A DNA stretch of 64,000 nt from Frischella japonica. GTDB taxonomy: Bacteria; Pseudomonadota; Gammaproteobacteria; Enterobacterales; Orbaceae. Positions 1-9,326 of the stretch are shown here, piece after piece (position 1 is the first letter of the stretch; every line of letters begins with the position of its first letter). The DNA is taken from assembly GCF_014489845.1 (NCBI RefSeq), contig NZ_JABURY010000019.1, forward strand, positions 186,001-250,000, in the 5' to 3' direction. The position numbers and the translations under genes are program-made. The notes below the pieces were generated by a model. The model had not been told where the DNA came from. It did not search any database and saw only the letters and a program-made list of their open reading frames with translations.

Positions 1-411
1 ATAAATTTACTTCGTTTTCATGCAAAATTAAATTTAAATAAAAAAATCAATATCATGCTAGTTTTAATAATAAATAGTTTCGTAAAATAGAGTAATACGA
101 TACCATTAAGCAACTTATTATATTAGATAGCAAAATTTATTTCTGCTTAAACAATAACCTATCCTGAACCACCTTGACCATTAGCAGCATAGTCAACCTT
201 AGCGATAATAGCGACATTATTAATAAACACCTACTGACAATGTTTAGCTACATTTTTTAAATTAACTTACCAAATATTCTCGCAAAAAATGAAATATAAA
301 TAAAATTATCAATAACTTAATTACAATGATAGTTTGATCATATTTCATAAATCTGCTTATAATTCAATTGGTTAAAATATTTTATTAAACTAGCTTTTTG
401 GGTGGAAAATA
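1..411. other. gene-free left edge
   Basis: AT-rich stretch before the first gene. The only element I can support is the promoter at 334-363. A 23-codon GTG-started frame on the minus strand (159-230) ends in a Gly/Ser-rich tail but has no ribosome site, so I do not call it a gene. Confidence 0.6.
334..363 (+). promoter_or_regulatory. sigma-70-type promoter of the 412 gene
   Basis: A -35 box TTGATC and a perfect -10 box TATAAT are separated by 18 bases. The expected start of transcription (around 370) leaves a short leader before the ATG at 412, which is preceded by a GGGTGGA ribosome site. Confidence 0.6.
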
Positions 412-981
412 ATGAAAAAATTGATGTTTGCTTTTATAGTATTTATTTTATCAACTTTTCAAATCAATCAAGCTCTCTCTCATGCAACTGAAAATAAAAT
501 ATCAACGAAATCATCAGCAAAAAAAATACCTGTGCTCAATTTTCCCGATCAAGTTGATTTTCTTAATATGCCGTTCCGACGAATAGAAATGTTTAAATCA
601 CCAAACCCGAAACATCAAAATAATGACAAGCGTCTTTTTCTATATACCAATCATTTTGATAATGCACGCATTTTAATTGTCAATGAAATAGTCGCTAACG
701 ATAAAGAAGCAATGAAACTTTTTTTACAGCAAGCCAAAGCTCGAGCTAATAAAAATCCGCAAATCAAACATTTTCATAATGTAGAATACATTGAAGGTAC
801 AGATTCTAAAATAAATGGTCGTTATATTATCACTAAAGAATATAATAAAGCTAACAAACATGTTATTTTACGTTCATTAATGTATCAAAAAAATGCCCAA
901 AATCGCGATTTTTATCTTTTGGCTAATAGCTTAAAAGAAGAACAATTGGTGAATCAATTAATCAACTTTGGTAAAAAATAA
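412..981 (+). CDS. secreted protein of unknown function
   Basis: 189 residues. The N-terminus is a typical Sec signal peptide: two lysines, a hydrophobic stretch at about residues 4-18, and a likely cut around residues 23-26 after ALSHA. The mature part is basic and rich in Lys and Asn, without cysteines, repeats or further membrane segments, so a soluble periplasmic or exported protein is likely. I do not recognise a family. It stands alone, with its own promoter upstream and tcdA 270 bases downstream on the same strand. The start at 412 is supported by the signal peptide and the GGGTGGA ribosome site. Function is unknown. Confidence 0.75.
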   Translation: MKKLMFAFIVFILSTFQINQALSHATENKISTKSSAKKIPVLNFPDQVDFLNMPFRRIEMFKSPNPKHQNNDKRLFLYTNHFDNARILIVNEIVANDKEAMKLFLQQAKARANKNPQIKHFHNVEYIEGTDSKINGRYIITKEYNKANKHVILRSLMYQKNAQNRDFYLLANSLKEEQLVNQLINFGKK

Positions 982-1196
982 TTGATTAAGTGTGTTAAAA
1001 AGCCATTTTTTATTTGATAACTAAAGCATAATTAAATAAACAATTGGCAATAAACTAATTAGCATTACTTATGCAAGTAATAAATTATGTTAATTTGCTC
1101 ACGACTAATAAGTTGTTGATTTAACGCCATACATACAGGCGAGTAAGTTAAAATTATTCGTAAAATTACCCCCAATGATTGTGCTTAACGTGTTGC

Positions 1197-1219
1197 ACTA
1201 ACATCGGTGTACTGTTAGT
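1197..1219. repeat. inverted repeat upstream of tcdA
   Basis: ACTAACA and TGTTAGT are separated by nine bases, about 33 bases before the tcdA start codon. It could be an operator or a leader hairpin. There is no U-tract, so it is not a terminator. Confidence 0.35.
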
Positions 1220-1251
1220 ATGCCGGCATTAAAAATATAGAAATAGTACTT

Positions 1252-2052
1252 ATGCAAAATACATTATCTCAAACTTATTATCAACGTTTTGGTGGAATTG
1301 CACGTTTATATGGCGAAGCGGCACTCACGGCATTTGCAAACGCACATATCGGTGTTATTGGTATTGGCGGCGTTGGTTCATGGGTAGCTGAATCATTAGC
1401 GCGAAGTGGGATCGGTGAAATAACCTTAATTGATATGGATGATGTTTGTATTACCAATACCAATCGGCAAATTCATGCCTTAAGAAATAATATCGGCCAG
1501 GCCAAAACTGAAGTGATGGCACAACGCATACAGCAGATCAACCCAGAATGTCGAGTCCACTGTATTGATGATTTTATTACTCAAGAAAATGTAACAGAGT
1601 ACTTAGGTTCACAACAAGCTCCCAAATTTCAATATATTATTGATGCGATTGATTCAGTGCGTGACAAAGCTGCCGTTTTAGCCTATTGTCGCCGTAACAA
1701 ATTAAAAGTTATTACTATCGGCGGAGCTGGTGGTCAAAAAGACCCAACTAAAATTCAAATAAGTGATTTAGCTAAAACAATACAAGACCCTCTGGCGGCT
1801 AAATTACGCGAACAATTAAAAAACCGATATAAATTAACCAAAGACAGCAAGGGTAAATATGGTATTCCTTGCGTTTTTTCTGTTGAACAATTGACTTATC
1901 CTGCGGCTAATGGTCAAACGTGTTTGACCAAAAATCAAGCACAAGGTATCAAAAAAATGGACTGTGCCTCTGGATTCGGTGCAATTACTAATGTAACAGC
2001 AACATTTGGTTTTGTCGCTGTTAGTTATGTATTGGAAAAATTATTGCACTAA
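1252..2052 (+). CDS. tcdA: tRNA threonylcarbamoyladenosine dehydratase TcdA (CsdL)
   Basis: Catalyses the ATP-dependent cyclisation of t6A at position 37 of ANN-decoding tRNAs to ct6A. 266 residues against 268 in E. coli. An E1-like/ThiF Rossmann fold is clear: the nucleotide-binding glycine motif GIGGVGS lies at about 37-43, followed by the acidic strand end LIDMDDV and the NTNRQ motif that binds the adenylate in E1-like enzymes. The C-terminal SGFGAITNVTATFG segment is typical of TcdA. In E. coli it works with the CsdA/CsdE sulfur system; neither gene is here. The gene is monocistronic and ends at a strong terminator (2104-2138). Confidence 0.93.
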   Translation: MQNTLSQTYYQRFGGIARLYGEAALTAFANAHIGVIGIGGVGSWVAESLARSGIGEITLIDMDDVCITNTNRQIHALRNNIGQAKTEVMAQRIQQINPECRVHCIDDFITQENVTEYLGSQQAPKFQYIIDAIDSVRDKAAVLAYCRRNKLKVITIGGAGGQKDPTKIQISDLAKTIQDPLAAKLREQLKNRYKLTKDSKGKYGIPCVFSVEQLTYPAANGQTCLTKNQAQGIKKMDCASGFGAITNVTATFGFVAVSYVLEKLLH

Positions 2053-2450
2053 CGTTTAAGTTTAACTCAATATTACAACTTTTTATTTTTAATATAATTA
2101 TTCAAATGAAACGTAATCAATTGTTACGTTTCATTTTTCGCAAATAACGTTAATGGTGCTGATAGCTATTTTTATCGCATAAAAATATCATCCAAATTCA
2201 CTAACTCGTCTTATTTGAAAAAGGTTATCCTTTTAGATTATTCAAATCATATTCGCGTGACTTTCTAATTAACGACAAATTGTGCCGATCATATCATTTT
2301 AGTATTGAATAGATATAGAAACTGATTTACGATAGCGGCATTCGTCTAAAAGATATAATTAGAATTAAAAACTATTATGGCTAAAAGCCACTACTTTAGA
2401 GACGGCCAGATTTAAACTTAAACTTAAATTTAAAATTAGGAGATAGTAGT
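2053..2450. other. tcdA-adhE intergenic region
   Basis: Holds the tcdA terminator at 2104-2138 and, from there to 2450, the presumed adhE promoter and leader. Just before the adhE ribosome site, repeated TTAAA-type words occur at about 2413-2436. I could not identify an FNR, ArcA or Cra site with confidence. Confidence 0.5.
2104..2138 (+). terminator. rho-independent terminator of tcdA
   Basis: A perfect 13-bp stem (2104-2116 with 2124-2136) has a 7-base loop and ends in a run of T. Confidence 0.85.
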
Positions 2451-5123
2451 ATGGCAGTAACTAACCTAACAGAGTTGGATGAACTTCTTGTGCGCGTTAA
2501 AAAGGCACAGCAAGTTTATGCAACATTTACTCAAGAACAAGTAGATAAAATCTTCGTCGCAGCAGCAACAGCAGCAGCAGCAGCACGAATTCCATTGGCA
2601 CAACAAGCTGTTGCCGAATCAGGAATGGGAATTGTTGAAGACAAGGTCATTAAAAACCTATTTGCCGCTGAGTATATCCTTAACAAATACCGAAATGATA
2701 AAACCTGTGGTATTGTTGCTGAGAATGAACCATTTGGTACCATCACCATTGCGGAGCCACTTGGTATTATTTGTGGAATAGTTCCAACCACTAACCCAAC
2801 ATCTACCGCAATTTTCAAATCGCTAATCAGTCTAAAAACACGTAATGCTATTGTTTTTTCACCACATCCACGCGCTAAAAAATCAACTATAGAAGCGGCA
2901 CGTATTGTCTTAGATGCAGCAATTGAAGCGGGTGCTCCAAAAGACATTATTGGTTGGATTGATGAGCCATCAATCGAATTATCAAATGCCCTTATGCATC
3001 ATGATGCTGTTGCAGCAATCTTAGCAACAGGTGGTCCTGGCATGGTGAAAGCAGCTTACAGTTCTGGTAAACCAGCTTTAGGTGTCGGTGCGGGGAATAC
3101 GCCAGTGATTATCGATGAAACTGCCGATCTAAAACGTGCGGTTGCTTCTGTTTTAATGTCTAAAACCTTTGATAACGGGATGATTTGTGCATCAGAACAG
3201 GCAATCGTAGTAGTAGAATCTGTTTATGATGAAGTGCGTCGTCTTCTAACACAATACGGTGCTTATGTACTGAATACTAAAGAAACAAAAGCCGTACAAG
3301 GAATTATCTTAAATGATAAAGGTGCTTTGAATGCGAACATTGTTGGTCAACCTGCGACTAAAATTGCCGAAATGGCTGGCATCAAAGTTCCTGCGGGTTC
3401 TAAAGTACTGGTTGGTGAAGTGTCTAAAGTTGATTTATCTGAACCTTTTGCTCATGAAAAACTCTCTCCAACTTTAGCCATGTTTAAAGCTAAAAACTTT
3501 AATGATGCAGTTGAAAAGGCTGAAAAATTAGTCGAAATGGGCGGTATGGGTCATACATCAGTGCTTTATACTGATCAAGACAGTAATCGTGAACGTATTA
3601 CCTATTTTGGCAGCAAAATGAAAACATGCCGTATTTTAATCAACCAACCAGCAGCTCATGGCGGTATCGGTGATCTATATAACTTTGATTTAGCACCATC
3701 TTTAACGCTTGGTTGTGGATCATGGGGTGGAAACTCAGTATCAGAGAATGTCGGCCCGAAACATCTTATTAACAAGAAAGTTATCGCTAAGAGAGCAGAA
3801 AATATGTTGTGGCATAAGTTACCAAGTTCTATCTATTTTAAACGTGGTTCCCTCCCTGTTGCTTTAAATGAAGTTATTGAACAAGGTGCAAAACGTGTTT
3901 TCGTGGTAACCGATAAATTCTTATTCAATAATGGGTACTCAAAACAAATTACGGATCAATTAGAAGCAAATGGGGCAATTTGCGAAACATTCTTTGATGT
4001 AGAAGCTGATCCAACATTAAGTATTGTACGTAAAGGTACTGAATCAATGAAAGCATTCAAACCGGATACTATCATTGCATTAGGTGGTGGTTCACCAATG
4101 GATGCAGCCAAAATCATGTGGGTACTATATGAACATCCAGAAACTAAATTCGATGAATTAGCATTACGTTTTATGGATATTCGTAAACGAACTTGCCATT
4201 TCCCACATATGGGTGAAAAAGCAAAACTGATTTGCGTCACAACTACTTCTGGTACAGGTTCTGAAGTGACGCCATTTGCGGTAGTAACTGATGATGCAAC
4301 GGGTCAAAAATACCCATTGGCTGACTATGCTATCACACCACATATGGCTATTGTTGATGCCAATTTAGTCATGACAATGCCAAAATCTCTCTGTGCTGCT
4401 GGTGGTTATGATGCCGTGACTCATGCTTTAGAAGCTTATGTTTCGATTATGGCTAGCGAGTTTTCTGACGGCCAAGCATTACAAGCTTTAAGTATGCTAA
4501 AAACCTATTTACCAGCAAGCTATAAAGAAGGTGCCAATAATCCTATTGCACGTGAAAAAGTACACAGCGCCGCAACGTTAGCTGGTGTGGCTTTTGCACA
4601 GGCATTCTTAGGGGTATGTCACTCAATGGCGCACAAAATTGGGGCGGCATTCCATATTCCACATGGCGTAGCTAATGCAATGTTAATCAGTAATGTTGTT
4701 CGCTTTAATGCTACAGATAAACCAACTAAACAAGGTACATTTAGCCAATATGGTTATCCTAAAGCGGTTAGCCGTTATGCTGAAATTGCCGATCATTTAG
4801 GTTTAACCGCAGCATCAGATAAAGATGACAAGAAAGTTGAGAAATTGATTGGTTGGTTAGATCAACTTAGAAAAGATCTTGATATTCCATTCTCAATTAA
4901 AGAATTTGGTGTTGATGAAAAAGCTTTCTTAGCTCAAGTCGATCAACTTGCTGTTGATGCATTTGATGACCAGTGTACTGGTGCCAATCCACGTTATCCT
5001 TTAATTGCTGAATTAAAACAAATTCTGCTCGATACTTATTATGGTCGCGCTTATCAAGACCACGGTGATATCAGTGAAGATGTGGCAATTAAAACAACTG
5101 CAAAAGGCGCTGCCAAAATTTAA
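2451..5123 (+). CDS. adhE: bifunctional acetaldehyde-CoA / alcohol dehydrogenase AdhE
   Basis: Reduces acetyl-CoA to acetaldehyde and then to ethanol, regenerating two NAD+ in mixed-acid fermentation. The enzyme forms long cytoplasmic filaments (spirosomes). 890 residues, matching the E. coli length. The N-terminal aldehyde dehydrogenase half (about 1-440) carries the catalytic cysteine in FDNGMICASEQ, which falls at residue 246 as in E. coli. The linker is followed by the iron-dependent alcohol dehydrogenase half, with the NAD motif GGGSPMDAAK and the iron-binding histidines in HSMAHKIGAAFHIPHG. The start is backed by an AGGAG site at 2438-2442. Monocistronic, closed by the terminator at 5174-5208. 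A strong AdhE fits a fermentative gut organism. Confidence 0.97.
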   Translation: MAVTNLTELDELLVRVKKAQQVYATFTQEQVDKIFVAAATAAAAARIPLAQQAVAESGMGIVEDKVIKNLFAAEYILNKYRNDKTCGIVAENEPFGTITIAEPLGIICGIVPTTNPTSTAIFKSLISLKTRNAIVFSPHPRAKKSTIEAARIVLDAAIEAGAPKDIIGWIDEPSIELSNALMHHDAVAAILATGGPGMVKAAYSSGKPALGVGAGNTPVIIDETADLKRAVASVLMSKTFDNGMICASEQAIVVVESVYDEVRRLLTQYGAYVLNTKETKAVQGIILNDKGALNANIVGQPATKIAEMAGIKVPAGSKVLVGEVSKVDLSEPFAHEKLSPTLAMFKAKNFNDAVEKAEKLVEMGGMGHTSVLYTDQDSNRERITYFGSKMKTCRILINQPAAHGGIGDLYNFDLAPSLTLGCGSWGGNSVSENVGPKHLINKKVIAKRAENMLWHKLPSSIYFKRGSLPVALNEVIEQGAKRVFVVTDKFLFNNGYSKQITDQLEANGAICETFFDVEADPTLSIVRKGTESMKAFKPDTIIALGGGSPMDAAKIMWVLYEHPETKFDELALRFMDIRKRTCHFPHMGEKAKLICVTTTSGTGSEVTPFAVVTDDATGQKYPLADYAITPHMAIVDANLVMTMPKSLCAAGGYDAVTHALEAYVSIMASEFSDGQALQALSMLKTYLPASYKEGANNPIAREKVHSAATLAGVAFAQAFLGVCHSMAHKIGAAFHIPHGVANAMLISNVVRFNATDKPTKQGTFSQYGYPKAVSRYAEIADHLGLTAASDKDDKKVEKLIGWLDQLRKDLDIPFSIKEFGVDEKAFLAQVDQLAVDAFDDQCTGANPRYPLIAELKQILLDTYYGRAYQDHGDISEDVAIKTTAKGAAKI

Positions 5124-5173
5124 TCTAGTAAATAGGTTAATATCAAGTTTTCGGTTTTAACCGACCAAAACAT

Positions 5174-5208
5174 AAAACCTAATACAGTAAACTGTGTTAG
5201 GTTTTTTT
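5174..5208 (+). terminator. rho-independent terminator of adhE
   Basis: A 14-bp stem (5174-5187 with 5192-5205, one G-T pair) and a 4-base loop end in a run of T. It lies 90 bases past the purD stop on the other strand, where the opposite A-run could make it act in both directions. Confidence 0.85.
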
Positions 5209-5298
5209 ATTATCTGAATATTAAGTTAATTGAATTGTATTATTAAATAAAAATAGATTGATGAATTTATTTACTTGTCGCTAGGATCTCATATAAAT

Positions 5299-6585
5299 TT
5301 AATGCTGTTGCCGTTCAATCGCACGATATCCAATATCATGGCGATAAAAACATCCTTCCCAATGAATGCTTTTTGCTAGTTCATAAGCTTGTTGCTGTGC
5401 CTCAAATACTGTATCACCTAATGCTGTAACACAGAGTACTCGTCCACCATTAGTATAGACTTTACCGTTTTCTAAAACGGTTCCAGCATGAAAAACTTTG
5501 CTATTGGTTGATGCCTGCAGTAGTAACCCATGAATTTCATCATGCTTGGCATATTTACCTGGATAACCTTTAGCTGCCATAACAACACCTAAGGCTGGTC
5601 TTGGATCCCATTGCGATTGAATCTTATCTAACTTGCCCTCAACAGCAGCTAAACATAATTCGACTAAATCAGATTGTAAACGCATCATAATGGGTTGAGT
5701 TTCCGGATCACCAAAACGACAATTAAATTCAATCACTTTTGGTTGCCCCTGTTTGTCAATCATTAATCCGGCATATAAAAATCCCGTATACGTATTGCCT
5801 TCGGCTGCCATACCATTTACGGTAGGATATATGATTTTTTCCATCACGCGCTGAAATACATCGATAGTCACAACCGGTGCAGGAGAATAGGCCCCCATTC
5901 CACCAGTATTTAACCCTGTATCATGATCTCCCACTCGCTTGTGATCCTGACTGGTAGCCATGGGTTCAACATGTTTACCATCTACCATAACAATAAAGCT
6001 GGCTTCTTCACCGTCAAGAAATTCTTCAATCACTACACGATGACCTGCTTCACCAAATGCATTACCGGCAAGCATATCTTGTACCGCATCTTCAGCTTCT
6101 TCAAGTGTCATAGCGACTATCACCCCTTTACCCGCGGCTAAACCATCGGCTTTGATCACGATTGGTGCCCCCTTTTCCCTTAAATAAGCTAAAGCCGGTG
6201 CAACTTCGGTGAAGTTTTGATATTCAGCCGTAGGGATATTATGTCGGGATAGAAAATCTTTAGTGAATGCTTTAGAACCTTCCAGCTGTGCTGCTGCCTG
6301 AGTCGGCCCAAATATTTTTAAGCCTGCAGCACGAAATGCATCAACTACGCCAATGACTAATGGAGCTTCTGGGCCGACTATGGTTAAATCGATTTCTTCA
6401 CGTTTAGCAAAATCAACTAATGCATTAATATCGGTTACTGCAATATTAACATTATGTAATTTGTTTTCTAAGGCCGTCCCAGCATTACCTGGCGCAATAA
6501 ATACATCACTGACCAATGGCGAATGCGCCACTTTCCAACCTAGTGCATGTTCACGTCCACCATTACCAATAATTAAGATTTTCAT
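5299..6585 (-). CDS. purD: phosphoribosylamine-glycine ligase PurD (GAR synthetase)
   Basis: Second step of de novo purine synthesis: joins glycine to 5-phosphoribosylamine using ATP. 428 residues, one shorter than in E. coli. The N-domain begins KILIIGNGGREHALGWK, followed by an ATP-grasp domain with IKADGLAAGKGV and VIEEFLDGEEASF. The metal-binding end is EFNCRFGDPETQ. It lies 51 bases downstream of purH on the same strand, so purH-purD form an operon as in enterics. I saw no clear PurR palindrome upstream of the operon. Confidence 0.97.
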   Translation of the reverse strand: MKILIIGNGGREHALGWKVAHSPLVSDVFIAPGNAGTALENKLHNVNIAVTDINALVDFAKREEIDLTIVGPEAPLVIGVVDAFRAAGLKIFGPTQAAAQLEGSKAFTKDFLSRHNIPTAEYQNFTEVAPALAYLREKGAPIVIKADGLAAGKGVIVAMTLEEAEDAVQDMLAGNAFGEAGHRVVIEEFLDGEEASFIVMVDGKHVEPMATSQDHKRVGDHDTGLNTGGMGAYSPAPVVTIDVFQRVMEKIIYPTVNGMAAEGNTYTGFLYAGLMIDKQGQPKVIEFNCRFGDPETQPIMMRLQSDLVELCLAAVEGKLDKIQSQWDPRPALGVVMAAKGYPGKYAKHDEIHGLLLQASTNSKVFHAGTVLENGKVYTNGGRVLCVTALGDTVFEAQQQAYELAKSIHWEGCFYRHDIGYRAIERQQH

Positions 6586-6636
6586 TGCTCTTCCTTAAAT
6601 TAGGTTTATTGACTGATACTATTATTTATCTCATTA

Positions 6637-8226
6637 TTAATGACGAAAATGCCGCATTTGAGTAAAAATCATCGCCATATTATGTTCATCTGCCGCTTGA
6701 ATTACTTCATCATCGCGGATTGAGCCACCAGGCTGAATGACACAAGTCACACCGACTTTAGCGGCAGCGTCAATACCATCACGGAATGGGAAAAACGCAT
6801 CCGATGCCATAACGGAACCTGCAATAGGTAAATTTTCATCCTGAGCTTTAATGCCCGCAATTTTTGCCGAATAAACACGGCTCATTTGACCGGCACCAAT
6901 ACCGATTGTTGCATGATCTTTAGCATAAACAATGGCATTAGACTTCACAAATTTCGCTACTTTCCAGCAAAAAAGGGCATCTGCTATTTCACTTGGTGTC
7001 GGCTTGCGTTTGGTCACGATAGTTAAATCATTTTTGTTGACCATACCTAAATCACGATCTTGTACCAATAATCCACCATTGACACGCTTAAAATCTAAAC
7101 CGGCCACCCGTTGTTGCCAGAAACCACTGATTAGAACGCGAATATTTTTTTTGTTGGCCAATATTTGTCGCGCATCATCATCAATAGCTGGTGCAATAAT
7201 CACTTCAACAAATTGTTGATCTATAATAGCTTGAGCCGTTTGTGAATCTAAAGAACGATTAAATGCAATAATGCCACCAAATGCAGAAGTTAGATCTGTT
7301 TGATAAGCACGTAAATAAGCATCAAGAATTGTTCCGGCCACCGCGACACCACATGGATTGGCATGTTTTACAATCACACAAGCTGGTTGATTGAATTCTT
7401 TAACACATTCAAGTGCTGCATCAGTATCAGCGATATTATTGAAGGACAGTGCTTTGCCTTGTAATTGTGTCGCGGTTGAAACACTGGCTTCTAACACATC
7501 TTCTTCAACATAAAATGCTGCGTGTTGATGACTATTTTCACCATAGCGCATATCTTGCTTTTTAATAAATTGTAAATTAAGCGTGCGTGGGAATTGACCT
7601 GACAATTTTTCTGTGTCGCCAAAATATGGAGGAACAAGTTGACCAAAATAATTGGCAATCATACCATCATATTGAGCAGTGTGTTCAAATGCTTTAATCG
7701 CTAAATTGAAGCGATAGTCAAAGGTTAACGCATTTTGATTATTATCCATCATACTGATAATGTGATCATAATCATCATTATTGACCACAATAGCAACATC
7801 TTTATAATTCTTAGCTGCAGCTCGGACCATTGTCGGACCGCCAATATCGATATTTTCAATGGCATCGTTTAAACTACAATTCGCTTTCGCAACTGTTTTA
7901 GCAAACGGATATAAATTAACCACTACCATATCTATGGGAGCAATATTATACTGTTGCATAATCTCGGCATCTAAATCACGACGACCTAATATTCCACCAT
8001 GAATTTTGGGATGTAACGTTTTAACCCGCCCATCCATCATTTCTGGAAAACCTGTGTAGTCGGACACTTCAATTACAGGAATGTGATGTTCTAATAATAA
8101 TTTGGCAGTCCCACCGGTGGATAGAATTTCGACATTACGTTGTGAAAGAGATTTTGCGAATTCAACAATGCCTGTTTTGTCAGACACGCTAAGCAAAGCG
8201 CGTCGAATTATACGATTTTGTTGCAC
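6637..8226 (-). CDS. purH: bifunctional AICAR transformylase / IMP cyclohydrolase PurH
   Basis: Catalyses the last two steps to IMP: formylation of AICAR by 10-formyl-THF and ring closure. 529 residues, as in E. coli. The N-terminal MGS-like cyclohydrolase domain (about 1-195) contains [14 protein letters not shown] and STGGTAKLL. The transformylase domain begins with [14 protein letters not shown]; the usual motif is RYGENPHQ, so proline is replaced by serine here. [10 protein letters not shown] carries the lysine-histidine pair of the transformylase site, and near the C-terminus [13 protein letters not shown] is conserved. First gene of purH-purD; its promoter must lie in 8227-8320, after the cah terminator. 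Confidence 0.97.
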   Translation of the reverse strand: MQQNRIIRRALLSVSDKTGIVEFAKSLSQRNVEILSTGGTAKLLLEHHIPVIEVSDYTGFPEMMDGRVKTLHPKIHGGILGRRDLDAEIMQQYNIAPIDMVVVNLYPFAKTVAKANCSLNDAIENIDIGGPTMVRAAAKNYKDVAIVVNNDDYDHIISMMDNNQNALTFDYRFNLAIKAFEHTAQYDGMIANYFGQLVPPYFGDTEKLSGQFPRTLNLQFIKKQDMRYGENSHQHAAFYVEEDVLEASVSTATQLQGKALSFNNIADTDAALECVKEFNQPACVIVKHANPCGVAVAGTILDAYLRAYQTDLTSAFGGIIAFNRSLDSQTAQAIIDQQFVEVIIAPAIDDDARQILANKKNIRVLISGFWQQRVAGLDFKRVNGGLLVQDRDLGMVNKNDLTIVTKRKPTPSEIADALFCWKVAKFVKSNAIVYAKDHATIGIGAGQMSRVYSAKIAGIKAQDENLPIAGSVMASDAFFPFRDGIDAAAKVGVTCVIQPGGSIRDDEVIQAADEHNMAMIFTQMRHFRH

Positions 8227-8320
8227 TGTATTTCTCCAAATAAAACTTTGAAGGTTAATTTAAGAAAGCAGTATACAAAAAATGTCAACGAAAGTTTAGC
8301 AAATATAACTTATACCGATA

Positions 8321-8347
8321 AAAAAGGTCTATCAACTGATAGACCTT
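8321..8347 (-). terminator. rho-independent terminator of cah
   Basis: A perfect inverted repeat (8324-8334 with 8337-8347) is followed on the minus strand by a run of T. It separates cah from purH and makes purH-purD an independent transcript. Confidence 0.85.
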
Positions 8348-8371
8348 GTTAATAAAAAAGCTACTTAATTG

Positions 8372-9115
8372 TTAATTAGCGATAATCAAACGTCCGTGTA
8401 ATGGCTGGATGGGGCGATTATTATGATGTTTAAATGCATGTTCAAATTTTACTATTTCAGTTTTAGATAATTGAACCGGCTGTTTTAATACAATCCAAGT
8501 TACCCCTTCCGAACAAGGTGGTGTAGTTAATGAACCCGAGAAACGATAATAATCATTAACTGGTGGTAAAAAGGAACGAATATCAAGATCATTGATATTG
8601 CTTGGCAAATTTTCTTTTTCATTAAGAGCTAGCAATATCTCTTCTGCAGTGGGATTTTCATTACCTTGTTCTAACATAACAGCCATTACCAGCAATTCGC
8701 CGTCACCATTCTGATGAACAAAATGGGCTTCCATAGGGTAAGACTGACCATTTATTTGATTTTCACTCGGCGCATGAAAATGAAATTGTGTTAATTTGTA
8801 TTTTTCACCATCGATAGCAACATAATCATTGGTATTTTTATCATTTATTTGCACAGTATGACCATTATTCACAACATTACCTGATACCAAGCCATAATGG
8901 ATATCTAAAGCATTAGCCTGTGCATGGATGGTGCCAGCAATATTAACTGGTGATTGATTGCGACCGATATCACACATTTGATAATCAGGTGATAATTTAG
9001 CCCAATTTTCAGGTATTTCATCCCCTTCATAGCCCCAATGAGGGCCAGAAATAGCTGGAGTAATAAATCCTATGCCTGCAATTAACATCGGTACTATTTT
9101 GATTATTTTTTTCAT
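8372..9115 (-). CDS. cah: periplasmic alpha-class carbonic anhydrase
   Basis: Interconverts CO2 and bicarbonate. 247 residues, with a Sec signal peptide (KK, hydrophobic 7-21, likely cleavage around 22-25), so the enzyme is periplasmic. All three zinc-binding histidines are present: H112 and H114 in FHFHAPSE and H131 in EAHFVH. The SLTTPPCSEGVTW segment supplies the conserved threonine, and Cys48 with Cys201 probably form the usual disulfide. Alpha-type enzymes of this form are found in host-associated Proteobacteria and are linked to acid or CO2 adaptation (family knowledge). The gene is monocistronic, with a terminator downstream. Confidence 0.93.
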   Translation of the reverse strand: MKKIIKIVPMLIAGIGFITPAISGPHWGYEGDEIPENWAKLSPDYQMCDIGRNQSPVNIAGTIHAQANALDIHYGLVSGNVVNNGHTVQINDKNTNDYVAIDGEKYKLTQFHFHAPSENQINGQSYPMEAHFVHQNGDGELLVMAVMLEQGNENPTAEEILLALNEKENLPSNINDLDIRSFLPPVNDYYRFSGSLTTPPCSEGVTWIVLKQPVQLSKTEIVKFEHAFKHHNNRPIQPLHGRLIIAN

Positions 9116-9326
9116 TCCTAAACACCCATAATAGATTGATTTAATTAAATTATCATCATTTTACGCTGACTATAGGCAACAACAAGTCGTTTTTAAAAAA
9201 AACAGTATATATTGTAAAATTATTCATCAAGGGGGTTATTAGAAATAACTTCTGCAAATATAATCGTCAGTATTAGATTTAGCAGCCGATGAGTTTCGGC
9301 ATATATTTACTGAATATAGGCATGAG

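Noticed and set aside
159..230. 23-codon minus-strand frame ending AANGQGGSG, possible peptide or gene end
   Set aside because: Starts at GTG without a ribosome site, and a stop lies just upstream, so nothing supports translation.
8227..8320. PurR operator before purH
   Set aside because: ACGAAAGTTT lacks the central CG and symmetry of the PurR box.
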